DNA of 12,607 nt, taken from assembly GCA_027323595.1 (NCBI GenBank), contig DAHWBL010000074.1, positions 1 to 12,607 of the forward strand, in the 5' to 3' direction. The DNA is from Acetobacteraceae bacterium (lineage in GTDB: Bacteria > Pseudomonadota > Alphaproteobacteria > Acetobacterales > Acetobacteraceae). Below the pieces are notes generated by a model that did no database searches, was not told the DNA's origin, and worked only from the letters and a program-made list of their open reading frames with translations. Made by a program: the position numbers and the translations under genes. How positions within the stretch are numbered: the stretch's first letter is position 1; every line of letters starts with the position of its first letter. Of the stretch, positions 1 to 7,468 are shown in pieces.

Positions 1-1529
1 GCGATCTGGGCCAGGCTGGTCTCGTGCCCCTGGCCGTGATTCTGCACGCCGACATGGATGGTCACCGACCCGTCCGGCTGCATCCGCACCCGCGCGGATT
101 CGTAGCCGGGCACGACACGCGATTTGCGCTTCGTCCATTCCGCCTGGCCGTGCCCGCTCTGCTCGGAATAGAACGCAAACCCGACGCCGATGGCCCGCCC
201 ATCCGGCTCGCCAAGCCGCTGGCGCTGGCGGATCGCGGCGAGGTCGATCATGCGCGCGGCGGTGTCGAGAGATCGGTGATAATCACCGGTATCCAGCATC
301 AGGCCGCCGGCGGTGTGATAGGGCAGTTCGGCGGCACCGACGATGTTGTCGCGGCGCACATCGATCGGCTCACGCCCGACCGCGCGCGCCACCTCATCGA
401 CCAGCCGCTCGATCGCGAAACATGCGCCCGGACGACCCACCCCGCGATAGGGGCCCATCGGCGCCTTGCCGGTGGCAACGGTGAAAATGTCGATGTTGAG
501 ATGGCGGATCCGGTACGGCCCGGGCAGGTTGCGCGCCGCCATGCTGGCTTCCATGAACGCGCCGGTGGGCCACAGCGCGAAGGCACCGGCATCGATATGC
601 ACGCTGCCCTCCAGCCCCAGCAGGCGCCCTTGCCGATCCGCCGAGATGGTGAGGTCGTAGACATGCTCGCGCGCATGCACCGAGGCCAGAAAATGCTCGC
701 GCCGGTCCTCGATCCAGCGGACCGGATGGCCAAGCTTCATGGCGATGGCGGCGACCGCGACTTCTTCGGGCAGCAAACGATTTTTGCCACCGAACCCGCC
801 GCCAACATCGGGCGCGATCACCCTGATCTGATGCTCGGCCAGCCCAAGCGCCTGCGCCAGCCCGAGCCGCATCACATGCGGCCCCTGGGTGGACAGATGT
901 ACCACCAGTTCCTCCAGCCGCTGGTCCCAATGGGCGATGACACCGCGACATTCGAGCGACACGGTCGCCTGACGGTTCATCCGGAACTGCCGCCGCAGCC
1001 GCACCGGCGCATCGGCGAGCCCGCGCGCGTCGCCCTCGGTCAGAGCCGATTTGATGAAAGCGTTGTCTGGCCAATGATCGAACAGCAGTGGCGCGCCCGG
1101 GCGCATCGCCTCGACGCAATCGACCAATGCCGGCAGCGGATCGATTTCCACCTCGATCTGGTCGGCAAGGTCCTCGGCGTGCGCACGATCCGCGCCAAGG
1201 CAAGCGGCGATCGCCTGGCCGGCATAGCGAACCTTGTCGATCGCGAGCGGCGTGCAGGGACCGTTGCGGAATGCCGAGAGTTCCGGACCAGCCTCGGGCA
1301 TCCGCGCGCCGCCGAGGTCCGCGAGAGTGAAGACGCGCCCCGCCGCGCCCGCCGGCCGGGTCACGCGCCGCAACACCCCGTGCGCGACATCGGCGCGTAC
1401 AAAAGCAACATCCTGCATGCCGGCCAGCCTGATGTCGGCGATGAAGCTGCCGGCACCGATCAGATGCCGGTGATCCTCCTTGCGCAGCAGGCTCGCGCCG
1501 ATCCAGCCATCCTTGTGCGGCGTGTCCAT
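1..1529 (-). CDS. Xanthine dehydrogenase-family molybdopterin-binding large subunit (3' end cut by window edge)
   Basis: Large catalytic subunit of a molybdenum hydroxylase (CoxL/XdhB-like). The frame is open from the ATG at 1529 to the window edge, giving 509 residues of a protein that is usually about 750-800, so the C-terminal third with the catalytic Glu motif is missing. Visible features are an N-terminal aldehyde oxidase/xanthine dehydrogenase a/b hammerhead domain (about residues 20-140, including KVRYAGQAIA), the Mo-cofactor motif GGGFGGK at 243-249, YRGVGRP at 361-367, and NHGQGHET at 497-504. The YRGVGRP loop is of the general dehydrogenase type and lacks the CO-dehydrogenase AYRCSFR active-site loop, so CO oxidation is unlikely. 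It lies 44 bases downstream of the UbiD gene on the same strand and is probably co-transcribed with it. No FAD or [2Fe-2S] partner is visible on this strand; these may lie further left or be shared with the divergent operon. The substrate is unknown. Confidence 0.93.
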   Translation of the reverse strand, partial: MDTPHKDGWIGASLLRKEDHRHLIGAGSFIADIRLAGMQDVAFVRADVAHGVLRRVTRPAGAAGRVFTLADLGGARMPEAGPELSAFRNGPCTPLAIDKVRYAGQAIAACLGADRAHAEDLADQIEVEIDPLPALVDCVEAMRPGAPLLFDHWPDNAFIKSALTEGDARGLADAPVRLRRQFRMNRQATVSLECRGVIAHWDQRLEELVVHLSTQGPHVMRLGLAQALGLAEHQIRVIAPDVGGGFGGKNRLLPEEVAVAAIAMKLGHPVRWIEDRREHFLASVHAREHVYDLTISADRQGRLLGLEGSVHIDAGAFALWPTGAFMEASMAARNLPGPYRIRHLNIDIFTVATGKAPMGPYRGVGRPGACFAIERLVDEVARAVGREPIDVRRDNIVGAAELPYHTAGGLMLDTGDYHRSLDTAARMIDLAAIRQRQRLGEPDGRAIGVGFAFYSEQSGHGQAEWTKRKSRVVPGYESARVRMQPDGSVTIHVGVQNHGQGHETSLAQI

Positions 1530-1573
1530 CTCAGCCTGTCCTGCCAACGAACGATGCCATCGGTTCCTCGCGT

Positions 1574-3004
1574 TCAACCCTTCGGAAGATGGTCCTTCCA
1601 TTTCGCGATGATCCGCGCGTCCAGCTCCTTGCCGGAACGCGCGACGATCGGGAAGCTGTCGCGCCGGTGAAACGGCTTGCAGGCGTCGATCACCACCCGC
1701 CCGTTGCGACGATCGGTGTCGCCATCATAACACATCGGGTCGAGGGCCGAGCTCCAGCCGCCCTCGATGATATCGATGCCGTAGCGTGTGTCGACCCGCG
1801 TGCACATCGCCCAGATCACGTCATCGATGTTGGTCGGATCGATGTCATCGTCAACAACGATGGTCCAGCGGTTGCAGTAGGCGCCGGCGTGGCAATGCGA
1901 CGCCACCATGCCGGCCTGCTTCGCGTGACCGCCATAGAGCTGCTTGATCGACACGGTCAGCCAGAATCGGCTGCCACCTGCCTCGTGTGCCCACACGCCC
2001 TTCACTTCGGGGATGCCTGCCGCCTCCAACTGGTTCCACACCGCGCCGCACCGATACGAACCCAGATAGAAGGTGTTGTCGTTCGGCGGCACGGCGGGAA
2101 TGGCCCCAAGCAGGATCGGATCGTTTCGATGCATCATCGTCGTGATGCGTATCGCCGGCTCCGGGCGGCTGCCGCCGGCGTAATAGCCGGTCCATTCGCC
2201 GAGCGGCCCTTCCTGAATCATGTCGTCAGGGGCGATGAATCCCTCAAATGCAATCTCCGCGCCCGCGGGTACCGGCAGGCCGGTTTTGGGCATGCGCAGC
2301 ACCTCCACCGGCGCGCCGAAAATGCCGCCCGCCGCCTCGAACTCGCTTTTCCCATAGGGAATTTCCAGGCCCGACAGCATGAACATCGCCGGATGCACAC
2401 CCGCCACCACCGCCACCGGGCACGCCAGCCCGCGCTCATGATATTTGCGCATCAGGATGCGGCCATGCTTGCCTGGCGACATCATGACGGTGGCGAGGTC
2501 CGGGGCGTGGGTCTGCACACGATAGGCGCCATAATTGATCCAGCCTGAATCAGGATCTTTCATGATCACCAGACAGGCCGTTCCGATATAGGGACCGCCA
2601 TCGTGCTCGTGCCAGATCGGCGTGGGGATTCGTGTCAGATCGACGTCGCGGCCTTCGAGAACATTTTCGGCAACCGGCCCGCCATTGACCTCGCGCGGGG
2701 CGATGCTCGGCGCGTCGCGCATATACCGACGCCACCACTGCACCAGTTCCATCTCCGAGGACCCGGCCGGCAGGCCGAGCGCAAGATTGATCCGCGGGAC
2801 CGATGTCAAAATATTGGCGAGCACCCGCGCACCTTTTGGAAAGCCGGGCACTTCGTCGAACAGCACAGCCGGATTGCCCATCTTGCGCTGGTACAGATCA
2901 ACGATGCCGCCGATTTCCTCGTTCGGTTCGGCACCCAGGATGGTTTTCAACTCACCATGGGCATCGATCGCGGCAAGCCAGTCACGCAGATCCTTGGTTG
3001 GCAT
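1574..3004 (-). CDS. UbiD-family prenylated-FMN-dependent decarboxylase
   Basis: Predicted non-oxidative (de)carboxylase of an aromatic, heteroaromatic or alpha,beta-unsaturated acid, 476 residues, cytoplasmic. The length is normal for UbiD proteins. Family residues are present: Asn157, Arg162 (in AYRVQ) and His180 have the same spacing as the Fdc1 prFMN/metal residues N168, R173 and H191. Glu265 and Glu270 in EGPLGE complete the E-R-E catalytic set, so the enzyme should be active if prenyl-FMN is supplied; no ubiX is in the window. The start at 3004 (MPTKDLRDW) is preferred because the family N-terminus begins there and a GGAG lies 11 bases upstream. An in-frame ATG at 3025 would add seven residues, and a further extension upstream would need a TTG start. 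The protein is not close to what is expected for ubiquinone-pathway UbiD, and its neighbours are Mo hydroxylases, so a catabolic role is inferred. The exact substrate is unknown. Confidence 0.93.
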   Translation of the reverse strand: MPTKDLRDWLAAIDAHGELKTILGAEPNEEIGGIVDLYQRKMGNPAVLFDEVPGFPKGARVLANILTSVPRINLALGLPAGSSEMELVQWWRRYMRDAPSIAPREVNGGPVAENVLEGRDVDLTRIPTPIWHEHDGGPYIGTACLVIMKDPDSGWINYGAYRVQTHAPDLATVMMSPGKHGRILMRKYHERGLACPVAVVAGVHPAMFMLSGLEIPYGKSEFEAAGGIFGAPVEVLRMPKTGLPVPAGAEIAFEGFIAPDDMIQEGPLGEWTGYYAGGSRPEPAIRITTMMHRNDPILLGAIPAVPPNDNTFYLGSYRCGAVWNQLEAAGIPEVKGVWAHEAGGSRFWLTVSIKQLYGGHAKQAGMVASHCHAGAYCNRWTIVVDDDIDPTNIDDVIWAMCTRVDTRYGIDIIEGGWSSALDPMCYDGDTDRRNGRVVIDACKPFHRRDSFPIVARSGKELDARIIAKWKDHLPKG

Positions 3005-3095
3005 CGGGTGATGTGCTCCAGGCATGGACGGCCAAACGACCGCTCCGGAATATGGATTTTGTGCCTCGGGTATCCGATCGATCAACTCAGCGCGG

Positions 3096-3123
3096 ATGGT
3101 ACCAGCTTTGCGCCCGCTGCCAA
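3096..3123 (-). promoter_or_regulatory. Candidate sigma70-type promoter for the UbiD / Mo-subunit unit
   Basis: Read on the minus strand, TTGGCA (3123-3118, five of six bases of the -35 consensus) is followed after 16 bases by TACCAT (3101-3096, four of six bases of the -10 consensus). Transcription would start near 3089, giving an 85-base leader to the preferred start at 3004. The match is good by eye but unverified. Confidence 0.4.
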
Positions 3124-3156
3124 GGCCTCATCTGGCCCGCGCCCGCGTCCAAATAG

Positions 3157-3176
3157 GCACTTGTGCAATTTTGCGC
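3157..3176. repeat. Overlapping short inverted repeats, possible operator
   Basis: GCAC-TT-GTGC (3157-3166) overlaps GTGCAA-TT-TTGCGC (3163-3176; one mismatch between the arms). They sit in the divergent promoter region, upstream of the rightward operon. A regulator-binding site is plausible, but short palindromes also arise by chance. No regulator gene is in the window. Confidence 0.3.
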
Positions 3177-3241
3177 GTCGGCTCTAGGCTTTGGCGATTC
3201 AGCGATCTCTCAATTGGACATGCATCGGGACAAAGCGATCG

Positions 3242-4105
3242 ATGAGGCCATTCGACCTGGTGGAGCCTGCAACTCTCGAAGAGGCGTTTCATCTGCTTGA
3301 AGGTGACGACCCCGCGGTGCGCCCGATCGGTGGCGGCACCGCGCTCATGCTGATGATGAAGGAGCAGGTGTTCCGGCCGGTCAGGCTGGTCAGCCTGCGC
3401 CACCTCGCGCCGCAATTCGGCGCGATCAGCATCGATGCCGATCACCGCATGATCAGGTTCGGCGCGACGACCAGCTTTTCCGAACTCGAACATAGCGCGG
3501 TGGTGGCGCGGCATCTGCCGGTGGTCGTGCGCACCATGCGCACGCTGGCCAATGTCAGGGTCCGCAACGTCGCAACGCTCGGCGGCAACCTCGCGCACGC
3601 CGACCCGCATCTTGATCTGCCGCCGGTCTGGATCGCGCTGGGCGCGCAGATCGTCATCGAAAATCCCGCCGGCCCGCGTATCGTGCCGGCGGAGGATATT
3701 TTTGAAGGATATTACGAGACCAATCTGCGCCACGACGATATCATTCGCGAAATCAGGGTGCCGCTCAACGCGAGCCAGCGTGCGAGCTACGTGAAAATCA
3801 CCACCCGCTCGGCGCATGACTGGCCGGCATTGGGCATCGCGGTCCGCCTTGAGATGAAGGACGGGCTCGCGCATCATCCGCGTATCGTGCTCAGTGCCGC
3901 GACCAACAAGCCGACCCGTCTGGTGCGCACCGAGGCGCTCGCGCATGGCCAGCCGATCACCCCGGCCAGCCTGCGCGAACTCGGCGAGGCGGCCGTGAGC
4001 GAGGCCGACATCGCATCAGACAGTCGCGGGTCCGCCGACTACAAGAAGCACCTGCTGCGGGTTCATCTGGGCCGTGCGCTGCACGCGCTGGCCCTGGAGG
4101 AGTAG
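3242..4105 (+). CDS. Molybdenum hydroxylase FAD-binding subunit (CoxM-like)
   Basis: Medium subunit that passes electrons from the [2Fe-2S] clusters through FAD to the external acceptor. It has 287 residues, essentially the usual length of CoxM-type subunits. Visible features are the N-terminal FAD-binding PCMH-type domain with RPIGGGTALM at 28-37, the second FAD loop ATLGGNLAHADP at 111-122, and a C-terminal CO-dehydrogenase flavoprotein domain from about 175. It contains no cysteines and no insert, so it lacks the extra [4Fe-4S] cluster of 4-hydroxybenzoyl-CoA reductase beta subunits. The start is the ATG at 3242 (MRPFDLVEPAT), where family homology begins; an upstream in-frame TTG at 3191 only adds unrelated residues. 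The Shine-Dalgarno is weak (GGGAC about 11 bases upstream). It is the first gene of the operon, and its stop lies 3 bases before the large-subunit ATG. Confidence 0.94.
   Translation: MRPFDLVEPATLEEAFHLLEGDDPAVRPIGGGTALMLMMKEQVFRPVRLVSLRHLAPQFGAISIDADHRMIRFGATTSFSELEHSAVVARHLPVVVRTMRTLANVRVRNVATLGGNLAHADPHLDLPPVWIALGAQIVIENPAGPRIVPAEDIFEGYYETNLRHDDIIREIRVPLNASQRASYVKITTRSAHDWPALGIAVRLEMKDGLAHHPRIVLSAATNKPTRLVRTEALAHGQPITPASLRELGEAAVSEADIASDSRGSADYKKHLLRVHLGRALHALALEE
4096..4102 (+). promoter_or_regulatory. Strong ribosome binding site for the Mo large subunit
   Basis: GGAGGAG lies inside the last codons of the FAD-subunit gene, six bases before the ATG at 4109. It fixes the start of the large subunit and indicates coupled translation of the two genes. 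Confidence 0.75.
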
Positions 4106-4108
4106 GCG

Positions 4109-6415
4109 ATGGCGTCGCAAACCTTGACAACGCCCGCCATGCCCGCCGGCCAGGTCGGCCGCTCCATCCCCCGCCTGGAGGCGGCCGCGAAGGTCACCGG
4201 TCGCGCCGAGTATGTCCATAACATGAGCCTGCCAGGCATGCTGCACGGCAAGATTTTTCGCAGTGTCATTCCGCATGGCAAAATCAAACATCTCGATCTC
4301 GATGCGGCGCGCGCGGTCGAAGGCGTGTTCCTGGTCGCCGCGATCGATGATATCCGCAAGGTCATCGCCCATCCTTATTACGGTCCGGCGTTTCACGATC
4401 AGCCGATTCTGGCGGATGGAAAGGTTCGTTATGCCGGCGAGCCTGTTGCGGTGGTGCTGGCCGACGAGGCGCACATCGCCGAGGAGGCCGCGGGGCTGAT
4501 CTCCGCCGAATATGAGGAACTGCCGGGCGTCTATGACGAAGTGGAGGCGCACGGCGCGCAGGTTTTTGTGCATGACGAGCTGAAGCCCGCGGCGACGTTT
4601 CCCGACCTCGCGCATCTTCTGGGCCGCCGCGACACCAACGTCGCACTCGATTTCCAGCTCAGGCGCGGCGATGCCGACGCGGCGTTTGCCGCCGCCGAGC
4701 ATGTGTTCGAACATCATTTCCGCACCCAGCCGACCATGCACACCCCGCTCGAACCATTTGTTTCGATCGCCGACGCCTCCGGGGGAAGCCTGACGCTGCA
4801 TACGGCTTCGCAGAATCCATCGTTCGTGCGCATTGAAATCGCCCGCCTGCTGGGCTGGCCGGAAAACCGGGTGCGGGTGAAAGTGCCTTATCTGGGCGGC
4901 GGCTTCGGCGGCAAGCTCTATATCAAGCTCGAAGCACTGGTCACCGCGCTGTCGCTGATCGCACGCCGGCCGGTGAAAATTTCGCTGACCATGCAAGAAC
5001 AATTCTTCATGGTCATGCGCCACGCCGCCACCATCCGCATCAAGAGCGGGGTGGATAAATCCGGCCGCATCACCGCGCGCAGCTGCGAGGTCTGGTGGAA
5101 CGGTGGCGCCTACGCCGATATCGGCCCGCGCGTCACCCAGAAGGCCGGCTTCACCGCTGCCGGGCCCTACGACATCGACAATGTCGAGCTGAATTCATAC
5201 GCGGTCTACACCAACCGAACACCGGCCGGCGCGTTGCGCGGGTTCGGCGCGCCGCAGACCTGCTGGGCCTATGAAACCCACACCGACATGATCGCGGCCA
5301 AGCTTGGGATCGACCAGCTTGCATTCCGCCGGATGAATCTGCTGCATGATGGCCGCCCGCAGGCCACCGGCACCATCCTGCGGGATGCCGCGATCGACAA
5401 GGTTCTTGATCGGGTCGCCGAAAGAATGAACTGGGGCACGCCGCTGGAGCGTGGAACCGGGCGCATCCGGCGCGGCCGCGGCATCGCCATCGGCTTCAAG
5501 GGCATCACCGCGCCGACCACCTCGGTCGCCATGATCAATCTTTATGCCGACGGCAGTTGCGGGCTGTATATCGGCACCGTCGACATGGGCCAGGGATCAG
5601 ACACCTGCATGGCGCAGATCGCCGCCGAGGTGCTCAATCTCGATGCGGAATCGATCAAGGTCATCCATCCCGACACCGATGTCACGCCCTATGATATGGG
5701 CACTCTGGGGTCGCGCTCCACTTTTCACATGGGTACCGCGGTACGCTTGGCCGCGCTGGATGCCAATCAGAAAATTGCAGCGCTGGCCGAGGAACTCGGC
5801 GTTCCGCCCAACAGCAACCTGCCGTTCAGCGAGCTGCTCCGGCGCAAATACCGCATGCAGGCCGGCAACATCATCGGCATCGGCAGCTTCATCCCCGGCT
5901 ATGACAAGCCCGACCAGGAAACCGGCCAGTCCGCCAACGTCACCCCGTTCTGGGGCGTCGGCGGCTCGGGTGCCGAGGTCGAGATCGACATCGAAACCGG
6001 CGAGTTCAAGGTGACGAAGCTGGTCAACGTCGCCGATGTCGGCGCCGCGATCAATCCGAAGCTTCTTGCCGCGCAGCTCTCCGGCGCGGCGATCATGCAG
6101 CTGGGCTTCACCACCTCGGAAAACATGCTCTATCGCGACGGGCAGCTCACCAACGGTTCCTTCGCCGACTACAAAATTCCATGCCTGCTCGACATGCCCG
6201 CCGTGTTCATCAATGAATTCGTCGAATCCCGACAGCATGACGGCCCGTTCGGTGCGAAGGGTGCCGGCGAGAGCACCACCATCGCGGTGTCACCGGCGAT
6301 CGGCAACGCCATCGCAGACGCCATCGGCGTGCGCCTGATGGACCTGCCGCTGACCGCGGAAGCGATCCACGGCGCGATCCTCGCGGCAGGCATCGGTGGT
6401 GATGATGAGCACTGA
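4109..6415 (+). CDS. Molybdenum hydroxylase molybdopterin-binding large subunit (CoxL/XdhB-like)
   Basis: Catalytic subunit of a xanthine-dehydrogenase-family enzyme, 768 residues and full length. It would hydroxylate an aromatic or heteroaromatic carbon, or oxidise an aldehyde, using water and the Mo-pterin cofactor. Features in order are an a/b hammerhead domain (about 25-145, including KVRYAGEPVAVV), GGGFGGK at 263-269, GALRGFGAPQ at 374-383, MGQGSDT at 493-499, GSRSTFHMG at 534-542, and GAKGAGES at 715-722 with the expected catalytic Glu721. The ALRGFG loop resembles xanthine dehydrogenase, aldehyde oxidoreductase and nicotinate-type enzymes and is not the Cys-containing CO dehydrogenase loop. 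No Tat or Sec signal is visible, so it is predicted cytoplasmic. It is clearly different from the other large subunit in the window (which has YRGVGRP), so the two probably act on different substrates or steps. The middle gene of the FAD / Mo / Fe-S operon. Confidence 0.96.
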   Translation: MASQTLTTPAMPAGQVGRSIPRLEAAAKVTGRAEYVHNMSLPGMLHGKIFRSVIPHGKIKHLDLDAARAVEGVFLVAAIDDIRKVIAHPYYGPAFHDQPILADGKVRYAGEPVAVVLADEAHIAEEAAGLISAEYEELPGVYDEVEAHGAQVFVHDELKPAATFPDLAHLLGRRDTNVALDFQLRRGDADAAFAAAEHVFEHHFRTQPTMHTPLEPFVSIADASGGSLTLHTASQNPSFVRIEIARLLGWPENRVRVKVPYLGGGFGGKLYIKLEALVTALSLIARRPVKISLTMQEQFFMVMRHAATIRIKSGVDKSGRITARSCEVWWNGGAYADIGPRVTQKAGFTAAGPYDIDNVELNSYAVYTNRTPAGALRGFGAPQTCWAYETHTDMIAAKLGIDQLAFRRMNLLHDGRPQATGTILRDAAIDKVLDRVAERMNWGTPLERGTGRIRRGRGIAIGFKGITAPTTSVAMINLYADGSCGLYIGTVDMGQGSDTCMAQIAAEVLNLDAESIKVIHPDTDVTPYDMGTLGSRSTFHMGTAVRLAALDANQKIAALAEELGVPPNSNLPFSELLRRKYRMQAGNIIGIGSFIPGYDKPDQETGQSANVTPFWGVGGSGAEVEIDIETGEFKVTKLVNVADVGAAINPKLLAAQLSGAAIMQLGFTTSENMLYRDGQLTNGSFADYKIPCLLDMPAVFINEFVESRQHDGPFGAKGAGESTTIAVSPAIGNAIADAIGVRLMDLPLTAEAIHGAILAAGIGGDDEH

Positions 6416-6887
6416 ACGAACCGTGCGATTCAGCCTCAATGGCCGCGCGGTCAAGGCGCATGTCGCATCGCACGAATCCCTCGTGCAGGTGCTGCGCGAC
6501 CGCTTCGATCTGTTCGGCTCGCGCGAAAGCTGCGGCCAGGGGCTGTGCGGCTGCTGCACCGTTATCGTCGATGGCAAGCCGGTGTCGGGCTGTCTGTATC
6601 TGGCGAGTTTCCTTGACGGAACAAGCGTTCAAACCATCGAGGGTCTCGCGCCCGCCGATGACCGGCTCGATCCGGTGCAGGAGGCATTCATCGAGGCCGG
6701 GGCGTTCCAATGCGGATTCTGCACACCCGGATTCATCTTGATGACAAAACATCTTCTGGCGGAAAACCGCGCCCCGTCGGACGACGACATCCGCCATTAT
6801 CTCACCGGCAATCTGTGCCGCTGCTCGGCCTATCCGGAAATCGTCGCCGCGGTGAAGCTAGCCGCCACGAAGCAACGCGGCGGCTGA
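6405..6887 (+). CDS. Molybdenum hydroxylase [2Fe-2S] subunit (CoxS-like)
   Basis: Small electron-transfer subunit, 160 residues, the normal length. The N-terminal plant-ferredoxin-like domain has cluster ligands Cys43, Cys48, Cys51 and Cys63 (CGQGLCGCC, then a lone Cys). The C-terminal four-helix domain has the second cluster at Cys103, Cys106, Cys138 and Cys140 (CGFC ... CRC). All eight ligands are present; Cys50 is extra. The gene overlaps the end of the large-subunit gene. Tandem start codons GTG-GTG-ATG-ATG lie at 6396-6407; the ATG at 6405 is chosen because it gives the best spacing (5 bases) from GGTGG at 6395-6399, and it produces an 11-base overlap. The ATG at 6402 is nearly as good. 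The last gene of the operon, ending 6 bases from the stop of the convergent cytochrome gene. Confidence 0.95.
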   Translation: MSTERTVRFSLNGRAVKAHVASHESLVQVLRDRFDLFGSRESCGQGLCGCCTVIVDGKPVSGCLYLASFLDGTSVQTIEGLAPADDRLDPVQEAFIEAGAFQCGFCTPGFILMTKHLLAENRAPSDDDIRHYLTGNLCRCSAYPEIVAAVKLAATKQRGG

Positions 6888-6893
6888 ACCGCC
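6879..6893. terminator. Weak hairpin at the convergent gene ends
   Basis: GGCGG-CTGAA-CCGCC forms a five-base-pair stem spanning the small-subunit stop and reaching the base before the cytochrome b561 stop. No T-run follows on either strand, so it does not look like a standard intrinsic terminator. It is the only structure seen where the two transcription units meet. Confidence 0.25.
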
Positions 6894-7427
6894 TTACGGC
6901 CACATGCGGGCCAACACGCCGTCGCGCCAGAGATAGCGATGCACCAGCGCGGCGGCGCCATGCAGGCCGCCCAGCGCCAAAATGGCCCATCCCACCGCCG
7001 CATGCGCATCCTGCACGGATTCCGACAACGCCTTGTCGCCAGGCGCGAAGGACGGCAGGCTGAACAGGCCAAAGATGCTGTCCCCGCGCACCCATGCCAG
7101 GCTCAGCCCAAGCCCCACCATCACCACCAGCAGCCCATACAGCCCAAGCTGCGCCGCCCGCGCCAGCAGACTGAGCGGCCATCCATCCGCCTGCGGCAGG
7201 CGCCGGCCGCCGCTGAGCCGCCAGCATATCCGCGCCACCAGCAGCAGCACCAAAGCCGCCCCGAGCACGATATGCACCGAGCGCGCATCCACCCGCGGCG
7301 CACCGCGCGCAAACAGATCGATCACCTGCGCGCCGATCCACTGCTCGACCACCAGAACCACGGTGATCCAGTGCAGCCAGATGGTTCCGCCATCATAGCG
7401 CGTCGCCGTCGCGTCAATCGCCCGCAT
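6894..7427 (-). CDS. Cytochrome b561 family membrane protein
   Basis: Small di-heme b-type cytochrome of the bacterial b561 family, 177 residues with about four transmembrane helices (about 16-37, 52-70, 90-112 and 142-163). The expected heme-ligand histidines are His19 (IWLHW), His52 (SVHIVLG), His142 (DAHAAVG) and His156 (GLHGAA). Such proteins pass electrons between the quinone pool or superoxide and other carriers in the inner membrane. The start is the ATG at 7427, with GGGGGGA (7441-7435) seven bases upstream. It lies 41 bases downstream of the VIT-family gene on the same strand and may be co-transcribed. It converges on the Mo hydroxylase operon; a functional link to that operon is not shown. 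Its physiological partner is unknown. Confidence 0.92.
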   Translation of the reverse strand: MRAIDATATRYDGGTIWLHWITVVLVVEQWIGAQVIDLFARGAPRVDARSVHIVLGAALVLLLVARICWRLSGGRRLPQADGWPLSLLARAAQLGLYGLLVVMVGLGLSLAWVRGDSIFGLFSLPSFAPGDKALSESVQDAHAAVGWAILALGGLHGAAALVHRYLWRDGVLARMWP

Positions 7428-7468
7428 GACCAAATCCCCCCGAAGCCGGATTCCACATCATCGCCCGC

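Larger units (their letters stand above)
3005..3241. promoter_or_regulatory. Divergent intergenic region between the UbiD gene and the Mo hydroxylase operon
   Basis: About 240 bases without a convincing gene, separating two divergent transcription units. It should carry the promoters of both units, and probably their shared regulation. It holds a good leftward promoter candidate at 3096-3123 and a cluster of short inverted repeats at 3157-3176. A rightward promoter is less clear: TTGTGC at 3161-3166 with TAGGCT at 3185-3190 (18-base spacer) is only a weak match. An 8-base string CGATCGAT occurs both at about 3076 and just before the rightward start codon at 3242. Confidence 0.6.

Noticed and set aside
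1530..1573. Tiny open frame MASFVGRTG (1560-1531) between the UbiD gene and the Mo subunit
   Set aside because: Only nine codons. It ends at the TGA next to the Mo-subunit ATG and could in principle couple translation, but nothing supports it as a real peptide.
24..1670. Long open frame on the plus strand opposite the truncated Mo large subunit
   Set aside because: Its translation is rich in Arg, Ala, Pro and His with no family motif, while the opposite strand encodes a clear GGGFGGK-containing enzyme. Such antisense frames are common in high-GC DNA.
3156..3174. Sigma54 promoter in the divergent region (AGGCAC ... TTGC)
   Set aside because: The spacing between the GG and GC elements is not the required ten bases for any GC present.
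3242..4105. 4-hydroxybenzoyl-CoA reductase beta subunit
   Set aside because: The protein has no cysteine and no extra loop, so the additional [4Fe-4S] cluster of that enzyme is absent.
4109..6415. CO dehydrogenase (coxL) identity for the Mo large subunit
   Set aside because: The active-site loop is ALRGFG, not AYRCSFR with its essential Cys, so CO oxidation is not supported.
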